NCBI GenBank assembly: GCA_018350325.1 | Contig: JAEVLN010000019.1 | Location: 1,054,001 to 1,118,000, forward strand | Reading direction: 5' to 3' | From: Globodera rostochiensis | Taxonomy: Eukaryota; Nematoda; Chromadorea; Rhabditida; Heteroderidae | Length of the DNA stretch: 64,000 nucleotides | Shown here: positions 1-12,015 of the stretch, in pieces | How positions within the stretch are numbered: position 1 is the first letter of the stretch | Layout of the letters: each line of letters starts with the position of its first letter | Notes under the pieces: model-generated | The model's database searches: none | Seen by the model: the letters and a program-made list of their open reading frames with translations, nothing else | What the model was told of the DNA's origin: nothing | Made by a program: the position numbers and the translations under genes

Positions 1-1552
1 TTTGACTTCAAATGTACGCACGACAACATTTTCTAATCGACGAACGCGCAGTCATCGGGATCAAAGTCAATCGTCGCGGGTCTCAATCAACATTACACTT
101 ACAAATGAGCATGGTAAGGATTAGCCTTTTTAAAAATAGCTGTGCCGATTAGATTTGTGGAATGTTATATTTCATAACAGAAACTGAACAGCCTTCGACC
201 TCTAACGAGAACGACACATCATTGTCATCGAGCGATTCAGACGAGACTGATGAGGACAGCGATGTTGGAGTCGGTGATGAGGATGTTGAAATGGCCACCA
301 GCAACGAAACCGACCATAGCGAAGTTATGGCCAGCGATGATTCATCGGAGGTTGGTGGGGGACTCCAGTAAACCGATTGAGTTTGATTAACTAAAACATT
401 TTAAGTCTGATGAGAGTAGCGATGCGATGGGTTCGGACTCCGATGTCGAAGAACAATCTGACAGTGACTCGGACGATAGGAAAAGCGCATTGTCCAAAGA
501 GCAGGAGTCGCAATTTTGGACAGTCGTTTCCATCGGTCAATTAAACAACGGCGTGGTCTCCCAAGGGTCGGTGCTTCGGGCCAAGTCGAGCGCTTCTCAG
601 GGAAAGCGGTCTCTGCCATCGCAGAAAAACAATCAGTCGTCGTCTTCCTCTTCAATGCGCCATCCCAACATGTGCCTGGACGACTCCACAATGCCCTGCT
701 CCATTTGTTTGAGCGATATGCGCGAGGACAGCGACGATGTGGTTGTTCAGCTCTCTCTTTGTTCACATCTTTACCACAAGGAATGCATTAAGGTATTTAA
801 AGGCTTAGATTATTTAGTCGTATGACGAAAACAAATTCAGTCCGCTTTCGCCGTGAAGCGCCAATGTCCGTTGTGCATGCTTTGGTATGGCGAATGCATC
901 GGTTACCAACCGTCCAATGGTACTTTGGATTTTAAGCCTTATTTGAGCGCTATTCTCCCAACCATTAAGCCACAATGACGGTCAAGCAAATACCGGGCAG
1001 CGTTCCCGGGCACAGAGACGCAAAGGGATTTCACGAAATAACTTACCACGTGCCTGCTGGCATTCAGATTGTAGGCATTTTGCTTTTTGTCCAATGTATT
1101 CCCTAAACGGTCCAAATTTCGTTTCCAAATTTCAGGAAGGGCACATTCGTCCCGGACAACCTTACGGCTCAACGACTCGGTTTGCATATCTGCCGAACAA
1201 CGCAGCGGGCACCCACGTGCTCAAATTGCTTAAATTGGCCTTCAATCGTCGACTGATTTTCACAATTGGCGATTCGGTGACGACGGGGCGCAAAAATATG
1301 CCGGTGTGGAACAACATCCATCACAAGACGAACAAGAAGGGTGGCGCGCAAAAGTATTGCTTACCTTCGTTAAAAGGGGTCCTCCGGCCCTCAATTTTGC
1401 TGCTTTTTTCGGAATGATTAGAAATCGAAAGTTGCTTTAACAATAATATGCTTTTTGTTTCTTTAAGCTTTGGTTACCCGGACCCGGGTTATCTGGACCG
1501 TGTGAAGGAGGAACTTTCGATGGTCGGAGTCCGCAGTGAACATTTGAACTAA
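1..1552 (+). CDS. Deltex-type E3 ubiquitin ligase (5' partial)
   Basis: RING-type E3 ubiquitin ligase of the Deltex family. Exons joined by eye: about 1-115 (donor GTAAGG), 171-349 and 406-792 (very acidic, Ser/Asp/Glu-rich), then the RING exons, then the Deltex C-terminal domain. The RING reads CSIC, then CSHLYHKEC, then CPLC (about 688-870). The Deltex C-terminal domain shows the family signatures TMTVKQIPGSVPGH, RFAYLPNN, RRLIFTIGDSVTTG, NIHHKT and GYPDPGYLDRVKEEL, and ends with TAA at 1550-1552. In the family this domain binds ADP-ribose/NAD and directs ubiquitin transfer; Drosophila Deltex regulates Notch trafficking. The window starts inside the gene, so any WWE domains are not visible. 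The acidic linker is unusually long. Family assignment is firm; substrate and Notch role are inferred. Confidence 0.9.
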
Positions 1553-2315
1553 GCTTTCTGATGCGCATAAAAGGTTATGTATGCTTTAGTCCTATTGTAC
1601 TCGAAAATGTTTGTGTATCTTTTCAGACGTATTATTCTACTAAGCCTTTACTTGTCAAAAACTCACATGCCTCCTGTTTTGCACTTGGATAAATTATTCC
1701 TTCATCAGTCATTCAAATAAAGTTTCAATATTTTAAGAGGTGTTTTTCGGGTTTGGTGGTGGTGACGTCACTCCTATCTAATATGTAGCACCAGAGAATG
1801 AATTATTCCGATGTAGGATTTATTCTTTTATGTTTGTTCACATTGAATTAGCATCTGCAGTTATTATTCTGGACAGTCCGTTTGTGTGTTGGAGCTTATG
1901 TTTTGGCATTCAGTCCTAATTTCGCTTTTAACAAAAACAACGATTCGAGGGGGGGGGGGATTAAATGTGTGAAGAAGGCAAATGAACGAAGGGTTAAATG
2001 AAACGGGAAAAATGAGAAAAAAAGTCATAAAAACAGTTGAAAATCCAACAGAAATTTAAATAAATGGGCGAAGGGTTTCGCACTTGTTCGGCTCCGAATA
2101 GAATTGGGGCGGATGAAAGATTTGGGGGGGGGGGGGTCATCAATCGCCAACCCCTCGGGGGGGGGGGGGGGGGGCTCATCCATCCGCTTCTGCGAAACTC
2201 CGCCGATTGTTACGTAAAAAGGGGAGAAACACTGTTGTGCACAGAGCGGTGGACCAAAACAAAAACAATGACGGCGTCGAGAATGGGGCGGTTGCATCAC
2301 TCTGAAATTTGTTTC
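1553..2315. other. Intergenic, 3' ends of convergent genes, G runs
   Basis: Between the deltex stop and the stop of the convergent integrin-beta-like gene. It holds the AATAAA at 1716, then AT-rich DNA, then G homopolymers of 9-17 bases near 1950, 2126 and 2158. I saw no integrin transmembrane segment or cytoplasmic tail here on the minus strand. Confidence 0.6.
1716..1721 (+). terminator. Candidate polyadenylation signal AATAAA for the deltex gene
   Basis: Canonical AATAAA about 165 bp after the deltex stop codon on the same strand, followed by a T-rich stretch. Position and motif only; no transcript evidence. Confidence 0.4.
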
Positions 2316-4900
2316 TCATTTTTGGAAGAACAAATTATAATTTTGAGAGAGCATTTCTGTTGCCAAAATACCCCCCCCCCCTCCCTTTGCCCACTTGTGG
2401 TGCCATTTCGGCAGCGTTTTCGGCGCCGTCCGTTTGCGTCGGCAATAAATCGGCCTCCTCCGTTCTTGGCCCCTCTTCTCTGTCCTCCCCGACGTCGTCC
2501 TCTCCGTTTTCCTCCGCCGTCGTCCCGACGGTGCCGCCGCCGTCGTCGTCGTTTTCGCCGGAACTTTCCGTGGCGGTGATTGCTCCAACGCCGGCCGACT
2601 CTTCCGGTAACGGAGCCGAAATGCCGCAACGTTCACCCGTCCAGCCGACGTTACAGGCGCATTTCCCGCACTCACAGAATCCGTTGTTGGAACAAACGAC
2701 CTCAAAAAGACAGCAGAATCAGAGACCACAAGAAGTACTCAACGAATTTTCCAAGTCAATTTATTTGCTTCGGCCTCCGGGAACCGTAAGGCCCAGCAAA
2801 AATACCGTACACTTCCCACTACCGTACTCCGTTTTCCGCGCACGGTGCCGGGTCATCATCACAGGCGCAATCGTCGCCACTGTAGCCGTGCTCGCAAATG
2901 CCTTCACACACAAAGCAATTAGTGCGTTAATTAGTTTTGTCATTAAATTAAATTGCACATTTTCCGCATTCGCAGGCGCCCCTCCCGCCACACATTCGCC
3001 CCTCAACGTTCAGCGGACAATTTGTGTTGTCGCATTCGCAGTAGCGACCGCTGAGCTAAATTTGAAAATTCAGAAATCGGGCGGCGGAATATTTGTGCCG
3101 TTCCGTCTCAAAATGAGCGGAACAAACGGCCAAAGGGAAGCCAATCGCTCACATAACTCGCGTGGCATTGGCATCTTCCGCACGAACATTGGCCTTTTCC
3201 CGAGCAAATGGGCGCCTTTTTGTGTCTGTTATTGCGATAATTCAATCACAAAATGAAATGATTTGTTTCACTCGCTGCAAAGTCCGATCAATTCGTCGGC
3301 ATTGGACACGCCGTACTTGTCCAAGTCGCATTCGCACCTTTCCTTTAATGGGACAATTTGCATAATTAAGCAAAAAAAGAGTCCCACCCCGCCTTTGCCC
3401 GGGTCGCATTGGCATTTGCCACATACGAGATTGCCCATGTAGCTGCACCGAGGGGAATGTCGCTCCTTAATTTAAACGGTTTTCATTTTAGACCGATCAT
3501 TTCGATCATTGGCACGGCACTTGTTGGCGTCCATGTTCGCACTCGCAGCCGCAAAGCGGCGTGACGAAGATGGCGGACACGGTGTTGTAGCCGTAAATGC
3601 CGACGGAGACGGCCGCCAGGTTGGGACGCGAACAGTCCGACAGCGTCACTTTGGCATAGAATGAAATTTTCTGCTCGGGCTGAACGCCCGGACAAACGCG
3701 TCCCGTCAGACGCTCCCTTCGATGGGATGGAAATGTTTATTGAAAGCGGAGGAATTCGGGGAAAAGCTCAATTCAATGCTCCAAATTACCCGTTGCACTC
3801 CACGGAAAATTCGATGTCAATTCCCAAGGACCGGAATTCGGATGTTTGTATGGTAAAGTCGCGCACTTCGTAGCCACTCAACGGAAGCTTATGGAGGTAT
3901 CGAAAGGGCACCTCGACAATGTCACCTAGCAAAAATCTCAAATGCTTCTTAACATTAAAAACATTTCCAAAATACTCCCCCCCCTCCCCTACTCATTAGT
4001 CAAATAAAAAACAATTAAAAAATCCTTTAAATCCATTGCTTAGAGAGTCAGTCAGTTAAGCCATCGTTTTGTTTTCTTCTCATTCCTCACCGGAATTCAA
4101 TTCCCCCCCCCCCCCCCCGCCGCCGCTTTTATTTGTTTATCATTTGTTTTGTGGGGGTATCCTTTGGCTGACGTGTAAATTTTGTTTAGTGACAGCTGTT
4201 TTATTCTCTCGAAAAAGCGAAAAGCATTCCCTCAGAATTTAATGGTTGGTCGGCTAATTTGTGTGAAATTTTAATGAATATTTTTTGGGTCATTTTTGTT
4301 GTCTACTGACCGGGCTTCATTCGAATTTCCACTTGCTGAGGCTCCAGCTGAATTACGGTTACGCCGTCCGCTCGCCTGCTGCCAAGCGGTAAATTCTACG
4401 AAAATGGAAATTTTGAAAAACGGTTCGAATTAGCCGAAAGGATTGGCCGAAACAAAATGTCTTTTTTTTGGGACTTAGAAATTACGTGTTGCGGCGCCAC
4501 TTTTATCTCTGTGTTCGGCGAGTACAACTGCGCGACCGCGCACCGTTCGTTTTCCGCAAAGGCCCATTTGGCATCGCACCTTTGAGTACCGTTGAATCGC
4601 TGTTGGGTAGAGAAAGAACAGTTTAAGAGGAGAGCCAACAACGGCTTAATGACGCTTCCGGCGAAGGCTTACCAAATCGGAGCACCACGCGCATTCGACG
4701 CTGGAAGCGATGCACGCGCCGCAACTTTTGGACGCCTCCGCGGAAAGACACTTTTGCCGCGATTCGTCTTGCGCAAGTGCGGCTTCTAATGCTTTTTGCC
4801 ATTATCAATAAATATGAGGGAAATCACCCGAAAGGCAAAGGAAAAGGAGGAAAAGGACGCGCAACGGAGGGACTGGGAACGGCTCGGGCGGCTGGGCCAT
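2316..4900 (-). CDS. Secreted integrin-beta-like protein (PSI, hybrid-like, I-EGF repeats; no betaI domain)
   Basis: Start ATG at 4900 gives a hydrophobic signal peptide (PLRVLFLLFLCLSG), spliced to a PSI domain (QKCLSAEASKSCGACIAS, VECAWCSDL, then QRCDAKWAFAENERC). Next comes VTVIQLEPQQVEIRMKPG, matching the segment integrin beta chains have just before the betaI domain, then SLGIDIEFSVECNG and FYAKVTLSDC, matching the outer hybrid/stalk region. Cysteine-rich I-EGF modules follow (GNLVCGKCQCDPG, SGKGQCSCGRCQC, GGRGACECGKC, SNNGFCECGKCAC). An acidic low-complexity tail leads to TGA at 2316-2318. Introns at each junction keep phase. The roughly 240-residue betaI (von Willebrand-A-like) ligand-binding domain is missing between the PSI/hybrid segments, and no TM helix or NPxY tail is seen. 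So it is likely a secreted matrix protein related to integrin beta, not a receptor subunit. Confidence 0.75.
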
Positions 4901-7203
4901 GCCGTCTCCGCCGCTGTGCCGCCTCCTCTTCCACCTTTTTGACATTTGTGCCTCAGCGGCATCGCCCTCCATGGCGGTGGTGGCGGAGGTTGGCATTATT
5001 GGGAGGTCCTCCGACTGAACAAAGTTCATTCTCTGAAGGCAATGGATTTGTTGTATTGAGATGACGTTGAGATAAATGTTGAACGGAAGAACGCCGGGAG
5101 GGGAGGGGGGAGGGGGAGGCGGGCGAAGGGTTTATTTGGTCTTCCCGGGAAGTTGAAACGGAAAGTGCAGTTAATTAGGCCAAACACTGCGGAAGAAGGC
5201 TGGCGGGAGAGAAAGGAATGAATTGGAGGAGGGACAGCGGCAGGTACTCCCCCAACGGACTGAGAACGTCGCCGGGGGGGGGGTACTGTTTTGATTGAGT
5301 TTAGGCTGTTAGGCCCCCCCCATTTACGTCGTTCACCCAAATTCCCATTACACCACAACAACAACAACAACTTGCGAGATTTGTTTCTTTAACAAACATT
5401 TGCACGCCAATCGGTTCTTTCTTGGAGGGGAAGAAGAAATGTGAAGGAGAAAGGAGGAAAATGTTTGTTGGAGAAGCTATGGAAACGACGGACGGACGGA
5501 CGGAATGGGGGAGGAGGGGGGGGGGGCGGGGGGGGGGGGGGGGTTCGTCGGAGAATTTGGCACAAACACAAACAATTTGCACCGATATGAAAATGGCCTC
5601 TGCCTCAAAAGTCGCTGACACCAGCAGCTGAGGTTTGAATGGTCGATTGACGGCGAATGGCGGGAGGGATGAAGCGGCGGCCCCCGGGGGGTTGGGCTGA
5701 TGGGATTTACGTTCTTACGTTACGCCATGTTACATGTGTCGTCTTTGTCAAAAACCCACAAAACGGCGCCCCGGGGGATCAACGTTGATGGGAAGCACCA
5801 AATGTGTTTGGAAAAAGGGAGGAAGAAAGCCAATCGGTAGGAGAGAAGAAGCAACACAAATTGTCGATTTGGAAGTGGCAATATGTCTGGAAGAAGTGTA
5901 AATTTCGTATTGAATTTGAGATAAAGTGCCGAAATGGAAAGCGAAAGATTCTGAAAGGCGTGAACAGAAAAGGATTTTGTAAATTCGATTGGAAAGAATT
6001 TATTTGATTAAAGTGAATGAATTTGAGCGCATTGGAAAATCCAAATTATTTGGAAGTGAAGCGGCGAAAGGAAAGGGCCCCAGGGAATTTGGCCAACGCA
6101 AAATGGGCGGCCGGTGAACGGACGGGTAAATCTGTTGAGGATTTGTTGGGGGGGGGGGGGGGGAAATGAAAAAAACACTGAAAAGACTCGTCGGGGGGGG
6201 GGCTTTTATTTATGTACTCGCCCACCATTCATCCCACGCCATTTCATTTCTCGAATGGATCACCACACATTCTTTTGACGGGGGGGGGAGGGGGGGGGCA
6301 TCCCTTTCACTAAATCAAATCCGAAGTTCATTGATGTTCCCGCATTGGCCTTTTTGTTAGTTTTTGCTAATAAGTCCATTAACATTGCCTTCGTAATTCC
6401 CGCATTTGGAATGAGCGGGGGGGGGGAATTTGAAAGCAAAGGCAAATAAATACGATTTAAGTGCTGTCTGTGGAGGAGCGAACGCCCGGGGAACAAACGC
6501 AAAAGCCCCAAAGGTAAGGCAAAAAGCCTTAGGGCAAAATTCAAAAGCAAAAAACAACAAAAACAAAGTGATGGAGGGAAAGGAGCCAACAGAAGTCAAC
6601 AAATATGAGGCTAAAAGTGAATTGAGTTGAAAGGATCGATGGAAATGTCGGAATTTAGTGGCACTTTGTGGTTTATGGGTGGCCTCTGAACTGAAAGAGT
6701 TGGGGAGAACATTTTGTTGGGATGAAATGGAAGAAAGGAAAGACTCATTCATCGACAACGACAGATGAATGAGTTGGCTGGGATGAATTGGACGGATTGG
6801 GGGGGGGGGAGGGGGGGGGACGCCGGGGGGGGGGGGAGGGGGGGGGGGGGGGCAACTGTTCCCCCAGCGGCAGAAGGCGTTGGGATGGGCGGGGGGCGGG
6901 GGGCGGGGGGCGGGGGAGGAACTTCCACGGCAATAAACCTTATTTAAAGGGATGAAACGGAAGTTCGGAAAGACGCGTCCGTCGTATTTATTTATGGTAG
7001 CCATTTGACAGGAAAAGTGAAAATGGGCGGGGGAGGGAGGGAACCCCCGGGGGGGGGGGAGGGGGGGGGGGGAGTCGGTAATTTTGAAAAAGAAAACAAA
7101 CAGATCAAATTTCCTTAATGTTAAGAAGTTTACAAAAAATAGGCTTTGTTAGTTGGTTGCATAATGAGAGTTTAATGTGACCCGAAGGAAGAGATTTGGG
7201 GGT

Positions 7204-7234
<31 letters not shown>

Positions 7235-8029
7235 CCGTTCATTCAAGTCCCTCTCTCTTTTCTTTGTCTATCTTTTGAGATTCTGCCACAATGCCATCAT
7301 CTCTCATACGCCGTTCTTTTCCTCACCGGGCCAAAACACCGAACCGACTCTCTCCGAAACTCCGTCCCCGTTGGGGGGGGGGGGGATTAATCTCACCCTT
7401 CGGGGGATGTGAGCCGTAAATCGATCATCCGGTGTTGCCCCAGAAGAGAAAGAGTCTCTGCATTGGATCCTGAGGAGGAAAAGAGGAAAAAGGAAAAGAA
7501 GCGGAGAAAAGTTGTGAATAAATGAAATCCGTGGGGGGGGGGGGGGCGGGGGGGGGGAACGATTTCGGCTTCTCCCCCGTCCCATTCATCCGGCTGATCT
7601 TCCCTTTCTTTTGTGTGTTTGTTATTGGAGAAGGCGGGGAAAGTGTCCGGATGAAATAATTGCGTAAGAAAATGATATTTTGGGGATAATTCGGCTTGAT
7701 CTGTCGGATGTGGAAGCGGCGAACGGATGAAAAGCTTCGGGTGATCGGGGGAAAATGTGAAGAATTGAAAGGGTTTGAAGTCCGTCCGTCCTTCTCCCCT
7801 CAAGGCATTTGTACATAAAAGGACGCCGGAAGGCACCAAAAAGGGCGTTTATTCATTCATTCGTTCGTTCGTATGCAATTCGGGTCAAAATGCACTTGGC
7901 AGAATTCCATTTTGTGGCTGAAAATGGCGTTATGAAGAAAAACAAACACTGCAAAATCGGCGGAAAGAGAGCAATCGTAGAGCAATTACATTGAGCAAAA
8001 GCGGATCGGATCGGACTGTTGCGGAATGG
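4901..8029. other. Gene-poor, G/C-homopolymer-rich intergenic DNA
   Basis: No exon with family similarity was found on either strand. Long open frames here translate to poly-Pro or poly-Gly and come from homopolymer runs: G runs near 5275, 5520, 6150, 6280, 6800-6910, 7050, 7375 and 7540, and a run of about 30 C at 7205. The part next to 4900 probably holds the promoter and 5' UTR of the integrin-beta-like gene. A (ACGG)n-like run lies near 5490. Confidence 0.6.
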
Positions 8030-8998
8030 GGGGGGGAAAGGGGAGGAGGGGGGGGGGAAGGGGGGGGCTATGCTTTTTTGGGGGGGGGCTATATGCTTTT
8101 GGGGGAGGGTGGGGGAGAGGGGGGCTATGCTTTTTTTGGGGGAGGGGGGGGATGGGAGGGGGGGGGGGGGCTATATGCTTTTGGGGGAGGGGGGGGGAGG
8201 GCGGGGGGTTATATGCTTTTGGAGGAGGGGGGGGGAGGGGGGGGGGCTATATGCTTTTGGAGGAGGGGGAGGGGGGGAGGGGGGGCTATATGCTTTTGGG
8301 GGAGGGTGGGGGATGGGAGGGTTATATGCTTTTGGGGGAGGGGGGGGGGGGGAGGGGAGGGAGGGGGCTATGCTTTTTTTTGGGGGAGGGGGAGGGGGGG
8401 GGGATGGGGAGGGGGGGGGGGAGGGGGGGAGGGGGGGGGGATGGGAGGGGGGGGGAGGGGGGGGGATGGGAGGAGGGGGGAGAGGGGGGGATGGGAGGAG
8501 GGGGGAGGGGGGGGGAGGGGGGGGGATGGGAGGGGGGGGAGGGGGGGGGAGGGGGGGGGATGGGAGGGGGGGAGGGGGGGGGATGGGAGGGGGGGAGGGG
8601 GGGGAGATGGGAGGGGGGGCTATATGCTTTTGGGGGAGGGGGGGGGGAGGGGAGGGAGGGGGGCTATGCTTTTTTTGGGGGAGGGGGAGGGGGGGGGATG
8701 GGGAGGGGGGGGAGGGGGGGAGGGGGGGGGATGGGAGGGGGGGGGAGGGGGGGGATGGGAGGAGGGGGGAGAGGGGGGGATGGGAGGAGGGGGGAGGGGG
8801 GGGGGGAGGGGGGGGGGATGGGAGGGGGGGAGGGGGGGGGATGGGAGGGGGGGAGGGGGGGGGATGGGAGGGGGGGGGAGGGGGGGGGGGATGGGAGGGG
8901 GGGGAGGGGGGGGGGGGATGGGAGGGGGGGGAGGGGGGGGGGATGGGAGGGGGGGGAGGGGGGGGGATGGGAGGGGGGGGGTATATGCTTTTGGGGGA
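8030..8998 (+). repeat. About 1-kb G-rich tandem array with TATATGCTTTTGGGGGAGG units
   Basis: Almost pure purine strand. Two interleaved unit types: a longer unit with CTATATGCTTTTGGGGG or CTATGCTTTTTTTGGGGG, dominant at 8060-8390 and returning at 8617, 8660 and 8983; and a short unit of G7-10 with GATGGGAGG, dominant at 8400-8610 and 8690-8980. It reads as glycine/arginine/tryptophan in plus frames and proline/serine in minus frames, so long open frames are composition artefacts. Each unit could form G-quadruplexes. Confidence 0.85.
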
Positions 8999-10286
8999 TA
9001 TGAATGGACTTGCTCAGCGGCAGAGAAGAGGCCAATCATCGCTATCCAGCGAAGGGTGTGCTTGCTAATGATGTCTCAATTAAGGGAAGATCATTAACAA
9101 TCGATCAGCCGGTTTCTCAGTAAATCCCTAAAATGAATTCTAATCGCTCACACTCGTCACTAATAAATACAATTTTTGTCGGATTGGCAATTCCATCGAC
9201 CGATCGGTCCATGACTTTCCATCGAATCTTTTACGATTTGACTAATTTTATTCCCAATTTAATGAAATATTTCTTTTACAGTAACTAATTCCAAAATTCA
9301 GTCGCTTTTCCTAGTGCTTTTTTTCACCGGCTCTTTCACCTCAAAATACAAAAAAACAACGATTTTCGCTAAATCTCACCTTTTAAAATCGTAAAAATGA
9401 GAAAAAACTAAATGATCACTAATTATGCAACAAAAGCAATTGAACGAAGGCCGAAGAGAATAATGGACAGATTCTGCAAAATTAATTGGGTCGTCCACCG
9501 CTTGAAAGGGACCATTTCGGAGCGATGTTAAAATAGAAGCATTGCGTTGCCACGACATTAATTGGGTAAAGGGGGGGGGAGAAGCATTAAATGGACGGAA
9601 TCGAGTTATAAATCCCCCCCCCCCCTCCCCCATTCTTTGAGCTCAAAAGCTTCATTCGTCAAACTCAAATCCCCTTCCCTATTAAAATACCTTCTAATGG
9701 CAATTACTTATCTATGCTTGCCATTGGGAATCGCAAAAAATGGCGGTAAAGCAATAATTCCCAACAAAGAGAAAACGTCGGCATTCAAAGTTTCCAATAA
9801 AGAGAGAATCTCGGCATTTTGAATTCCCGACCTCGGAGGGTTCACACGTCGCACCAAAGCAAACGTACTAATTAATTGCTTAACAACTCTAAGCCGTCAT
9901 TCTTCGCCATTTATTTGTATTTTGCGATGAGAAAATTTGGATTTTTACGTGAGAATGTTCTCCGTCACAGCCTCAATAAATCAAAATTTTTTTGGCACCA
10001 AATGAACTTACGCCCTCCAGCAATTGAATTGAACCAATTAAACAAAAGCTTTCCCCTTCATTTGTTGCTTTACCTCTTAAGCCTAATTGGGCATAGATTA
10101 TTGTCGAGAAAGATCCCCGAACTGTCCTGGCCGTATTTCCTGAACACCAAAGACGGGGAGGACAAATCCTCCTTCAATTTTTATGCTTTCTCACGAATAG
10201 CCTTCGAGAGTGCCTTTCTTATTTCTTTATGCTTTTGGCAATTTCTTACATTTGCACTCATTTCAGAGATTTGTTTGCATTACAAA
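8999..10286. other. Intergenic DNA upstream of the G-alpha gene
   Basis: AT-rich, with G and C runs near 9570 and 9614. No exon recognised. A TTTCAG acceptor at 10260-10265, 21 bp upstream of the G-alpha ATG, could be a trans-splice (SL) acceptor or the end of a 5' UTR intron. Confidence 0.5.
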
Positions 10287-12015
10287 ATGGGCATTTGCCA
10301 AAGCGACGAATCCAAAGAACAGTCCAAAAAGAATAAAGCAATTGACAATCAAATTCGGGACGATCAAAAGACGGAAAAGAACAGCTTCAAATTGTTGCTA
10401 CTCGGTGGGCTTTTAATTGTTGGCACAATTTGTACCTTTTTAGGAGCCGGTGAATGTGGCAAAAGCACCATAATGAAGCAGATGCGGTACACTTTGGGGA
10501 CTTAAAGCCTCTTTTGGCTTTTCTAAATTTGTTTTTTGTTTAAGGTTTATGCACAACAACCAATACACGGAGGAGGTAAACTAACTTTATTTGTTTCCAT
10601 TTTGACTATTTATTCTAATTGCCCCGTTCATTCACTCCCTCAGGAATTGCTGCAGCAACGATCGGTCGTTTACTCGAACACAATCCACGGAATGGCCGAA
10701 CTGCTGCGGGGCATGGAACAGTTGAAAATCACTTTTAGTGACGCGAACAGAAAGGTAAAATGTGTCTAAAGCTGGTTTAAAGAAGATTTGCCTATCCGTC
10801 CACGATTTCTTTGCAGTTTGATGCCAAATTGGTGTTCGAGACGCTGTCCAGGGGCAAAGAGTCGGAGCCGTTCAGCGACGAATTGGCGGTGGCCATGAAG
10901 CGACTTTGGGCGGATACGGCGCTGAACAAGAAAACCTTCGAACATTCGCTCGACCTGAACTTGCACAGCTCAACTAAACAGTTTGGTTCCTTCCCCCGGC
11001 CAATGGCTTTTATCGTTTTTTTCGCAGTTTTCTGGACAGTATCGACCAAATCAGTAACCCCTCCTACAGACCTTCGGAACAGGACATTCTCTTGACCAGG
11101 TTTCGTCATTGATCACTTCTTTTTCAATAGCTTCTGCTTTCTTTTCAAGGATTAGGACAACCGGAGTCACAGAACAATCATTCACCATTAAGGAAATGAA
11201 GTTCAGGTGAATCTAAGACAAGAACAAATGTTGTAGCAGAACATTTTTTAATTTTCAGAGTGTTTGACGTTGGAGGACAGGTCGAACGGAACGCACAAAT
11301 CCCAAAAAATTAAAATCCATTTAGAGGTCGGAGCGGAAGAAATGGATTCATTGTTTCGAGGATGTGGACGCCATCATCTTCGTGGTGGCCGCATCCGAAT
11401 ACGACGAAGTGCTTTTTGAGGACAATGAGACGGTAATTTTATAATTATTTTGTAGTACGGTGATTGGCTTGTTCAATGGGAAGGATTACGGTAGCCTAAA
11501 AATGGGCACTTATGCGAAATGGACGCTGATGCGATTTGACTCCCCCCCCCCTCCCCTCAGAATCGAATGGTCGAATCGATGCGCATTTTCGAGTCCATTT
11601 GCAATTCGAACTGGTTCACCTCCACCTCCATCATTCTGTTCTTGAACAAAAAGGATCTTTTTGAAGAAAAGCTCAAAAAAACTCCGATCAGTACGTGCTT
11701 CAATAAGTACAACGGTGAGTTGGCTCTGTCGGATGGCCCTTTCCTTACTCCCATAACTCTGATTCTGTCCAGGTCCCCAAACGTACGAACATTCGATGGC
11801 ATTTATCAAAAAAAGTTTTATTGAATTGAACACAAATCCGAAGAAAATGATTTATGCGCACGAAACGTGCGCTACGGACACTGATCAGGTAAGTATTAAA
11901 CTTAAAAGTCAACAATTTCATCATAAATTGTAAATTGTTACAGGTGAAAATGATCCTCGACTCGGTTACTTCCATCATTATACAATCATCGCTGGGCAAA
12001 TCCGGACTCTATTGA
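10287..12015 (+). CDS. Heterotrimeric G protein alpha subunit (Gi/o-like nematode GPA class)
   Basis: Start ATG at 10287 gives MGICQS, a myristoylation/palmitoylation type N terminus. The P-loop reads [15 protein letters not shown] across an intron. Switch I has [12 protein letters not shown] with the cholera-toxin-type Arg; switch II is [20 protein letters not shown] across an intron. [11 protein letters not shown] is the NKxD motif, and TCATDT the guanine-specificity loop. It ends KSGLY at TGA 12013-12015. The helical domain ([28 protein letters not shown]) is complete, so the protein looks functional and acts at the plasma membrane downstream of GPCRs. Two oddities: Cys replaces the usual Ser in GAGESGKS, and Ser replaces the fourth-last Cys that pertussis toxin modifies. 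Exact GPA orthology cannot be settled here. Confidence 0.95.

Noticed and set aside
2309..3256. 315-codon plus-strand frame
   Set aside because: Shadow of the integrin-beta-like exons on the minus strand; no domain similarity in this frame.
6357..7004. Proline-rich minus frame of 215 codons near 6.4-7.0 kb
   Set aside because: Driven by G homopolymers on the plus strand; no splice sites or conserved segments.
7991..9097. Open frames of 325-368 codons (plus) and 120-140 codons (minus) across the G-rich array
   Set aside because: Composition artefacts: a G/A tandem array has few stops. No start context, splice structure or family similarity.
9876..10505. 209-codon plus frame overlapping the G-alpha first exon
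   Set aside because: The N-terminal half upstream of 10287 shows no similarity; G-alpha starts naturally at MGICQS with an acceptor just upstream.
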